Shown: positions 6,317 through 6,729 of the stretch, piece after piece
Layout of the letters: every line of letters begins with the position of its first letter
How positions within the stretch are numbered: the first letter of the stretch is position 1
Source of the DNA: JAZKFT01 sp043760535
GTDB taxonomy: Bacteria > Bacteroidota > Bacteroidia > Chitinophagales > Chitinophagaceae
Direction: 5' to 3'
DNA length: 6,729 bases
Assembly: GCA_043760535.1 (NCBI GenBank)
Contig: JAYUOV010000025.1
Span: 1 to 6,729, forward strand
The notes under the pieces: model-generated
Told to the model about the DNA's origin: nothing
The model's database searches: none
Seen by the model: the letters and a program-made list of their open reading frames with translations, nothing else
Program-made: the position numbers and the translations under genes

Positions 6317-6427
6317 ATGGCAATAAATATTCTGAATGTGGCCAACGGCATCTTTACGCTGGCTGTCCGGCAAAATCATATTTACAGGTCACCGGATTAC
6401 AAACCCCTATTTTTGAAAACGCAATAA
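6317..6427 (+). other. Small open reading frame (36 codons) in the dnaK/sensor divergent region; doubtful gene
   Basis: ATG at 6317 to TAA at 6427 encodes a 36-residue peptide beginning MAINILNVANGIFTLAVRQN. It has no family I recognise and no clear ribosome binding site. It ends 15 nt before the GTG start of the next gene and contains that gene's likely -7 box. Chance is the more likely explanation; a short leader peptide is the alternative. The rest of the 277-nt intergenic region holds only the promoter candidates listed. Confidence 0.12.
6408..6415 (+). promoter_or_regulatory. Likely -7 element of the plus-strand gene at 6443
   Basis: TATTTTTG is an exact match to the Bacteroidota -7 consensus TAnnTTTG and lies 27 nt before the GTG start. 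The expected TTTG -33 box is not clear at the usual distance; a TTTA sits a few bases farther out, near 6380. Position and exact match make it the best promoter candidate for this gene. Confidence 0.45.
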
Positions 6428-6442
6428 TAAGCCACCCGCCAA

Positions 6443-6729
6443 GTGACCAAAATCTCAATATTTTTCTTCCTTTTATTTTCATCACTTGCGGCCTTTGCCC
6501 AACCTGTTTATACATTAACAGATAACCCTAAAGTACAAATAAACAGCTACGCTATTTTGCCCGACATGGGCTATACCATTGATAAAATACTTACCGACAC
6601 CACGCTGCTTTTTACGGTAAACGATTCGCTAAGGCCACAGCAGGCAGTTGCTTTTTGGGTAAAAATTATAATTGACAATCCAACGCATTATGCCGAAATG
6701 TACAACGTTTGGCTACGCCCCAATCTTAA
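6443..6729 (+). CDS. N-terminus of an exported protein, possibly a 7TMR-DISM-type sensor/receptor; cut by window edge
   Basis: Ninety-five codons are visible and the frame is open at the edge. The GTG at 6443 is the only sensible start: an in-frame TAA lies at 6428-6430 with no ATG between, and it places a clear signal peptide at the N-terminus. Residues 1-19 are a basic start, a long hydrophobic core (ISIFFFLLFSSLAAF) and an AFA-type signal peptidase site before Gln20. The following mature region (DMGYTIDKILTD at 41-52, then AFWVKIIIDNP at 70-80 and MYNVWLRPN at 86-94) resembles the beginning of a 7TMR-DISM extracellular sensing domain, which in Bacteroidota usually precedes seven membrane helices and a histidine kinase or regulator output. 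That family call rests on a short pattern and is tentative; a generic exported protein is the alternative. It is divergent from dnaK. Confidence 0.75.
   Translation, partial: MTKISIFFFLLFSSLAAFAQPVYTLTDNPKVQINSYAILPDMGYTIDKILTDTTLLFTVNDSLRPQQAVAFWVKIIIDNPTHYAEMYNVWLRPNL

Noticed and set aside
6301..6525. A 74-codon plus-strand frame from ATG at 6301
   Set aside because: It overlaps the signal-peptide gene in a different frame, and its product has no recognisable features.

Overview
The window most likely comes from a member of the phylum Bacteroidota, plausibly a Chitinophagaceae/Sphingobacteriia-type genome. This is inferred from the moderate, AT-leaning composition, A-rich leaders without strong Shine-Dalgarno sequences, promoter elements resembling the Bacteroidota -7 box TAnnTTTG, and the protein types present. 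Nothing in the sequence fixes the species.

Layout. Almost everything is on the minus strand. Read in that direction from right to left: a complete dnaK (6165-4255) ends in a perfect 20-bp stem-loop terminator (4240-4193). A MurU-like sugar-1-phosphate nucleotidyltransferase follows (4091-3375). After a 126-bp gap with an imperfect inverted repeat comes a 660-residue multi-pass membrane protein of the family labelled 'site-specific recombinase Gcr' (3248-1266). Next is a short region that reads as a disrupted small membrane-protein gene (1254-953). Last is the first 309 codons of a histidine/aromatic ammonia-lyase, most likely hutH (927-1), cut by the window edge. At the right end a plus-strand gene begins at 6443, divergent from dnaK. 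It encodes a secreted or membrane-anchored protein, possibly the sensor part of a 7TMR-DISM-type receptor, and is cut by the right edge.

How the genes relate. DnaK is a stand-alone chaperone gene here, with its own terminator and a candidate sigma-54-like promoter; grpE and dnaJ are not adjacent. The nucleotidyltransferase, Gcr-family protein, relic and ammonia-lyase are co-oriented. The junctions gcr/relic/hutH are tight (11 and 25 nt) with no visible terminator, so co-transcription is possible. The products suggest no shared pathway: cell-wall sugar activation, an uncharacterised membrane protein and histidine breakdown.

I see no tRNA, rRNA, CRISPR array, insertion sequence or phage gene. 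I do not see a clearly new multi-gene system. The points most worth a second look are the disrupted small gene before hutH, the misleadingly named Gcr membrane protein beside a MurU-like enzyme, and the sigma-54-like element upstream of dnaK.
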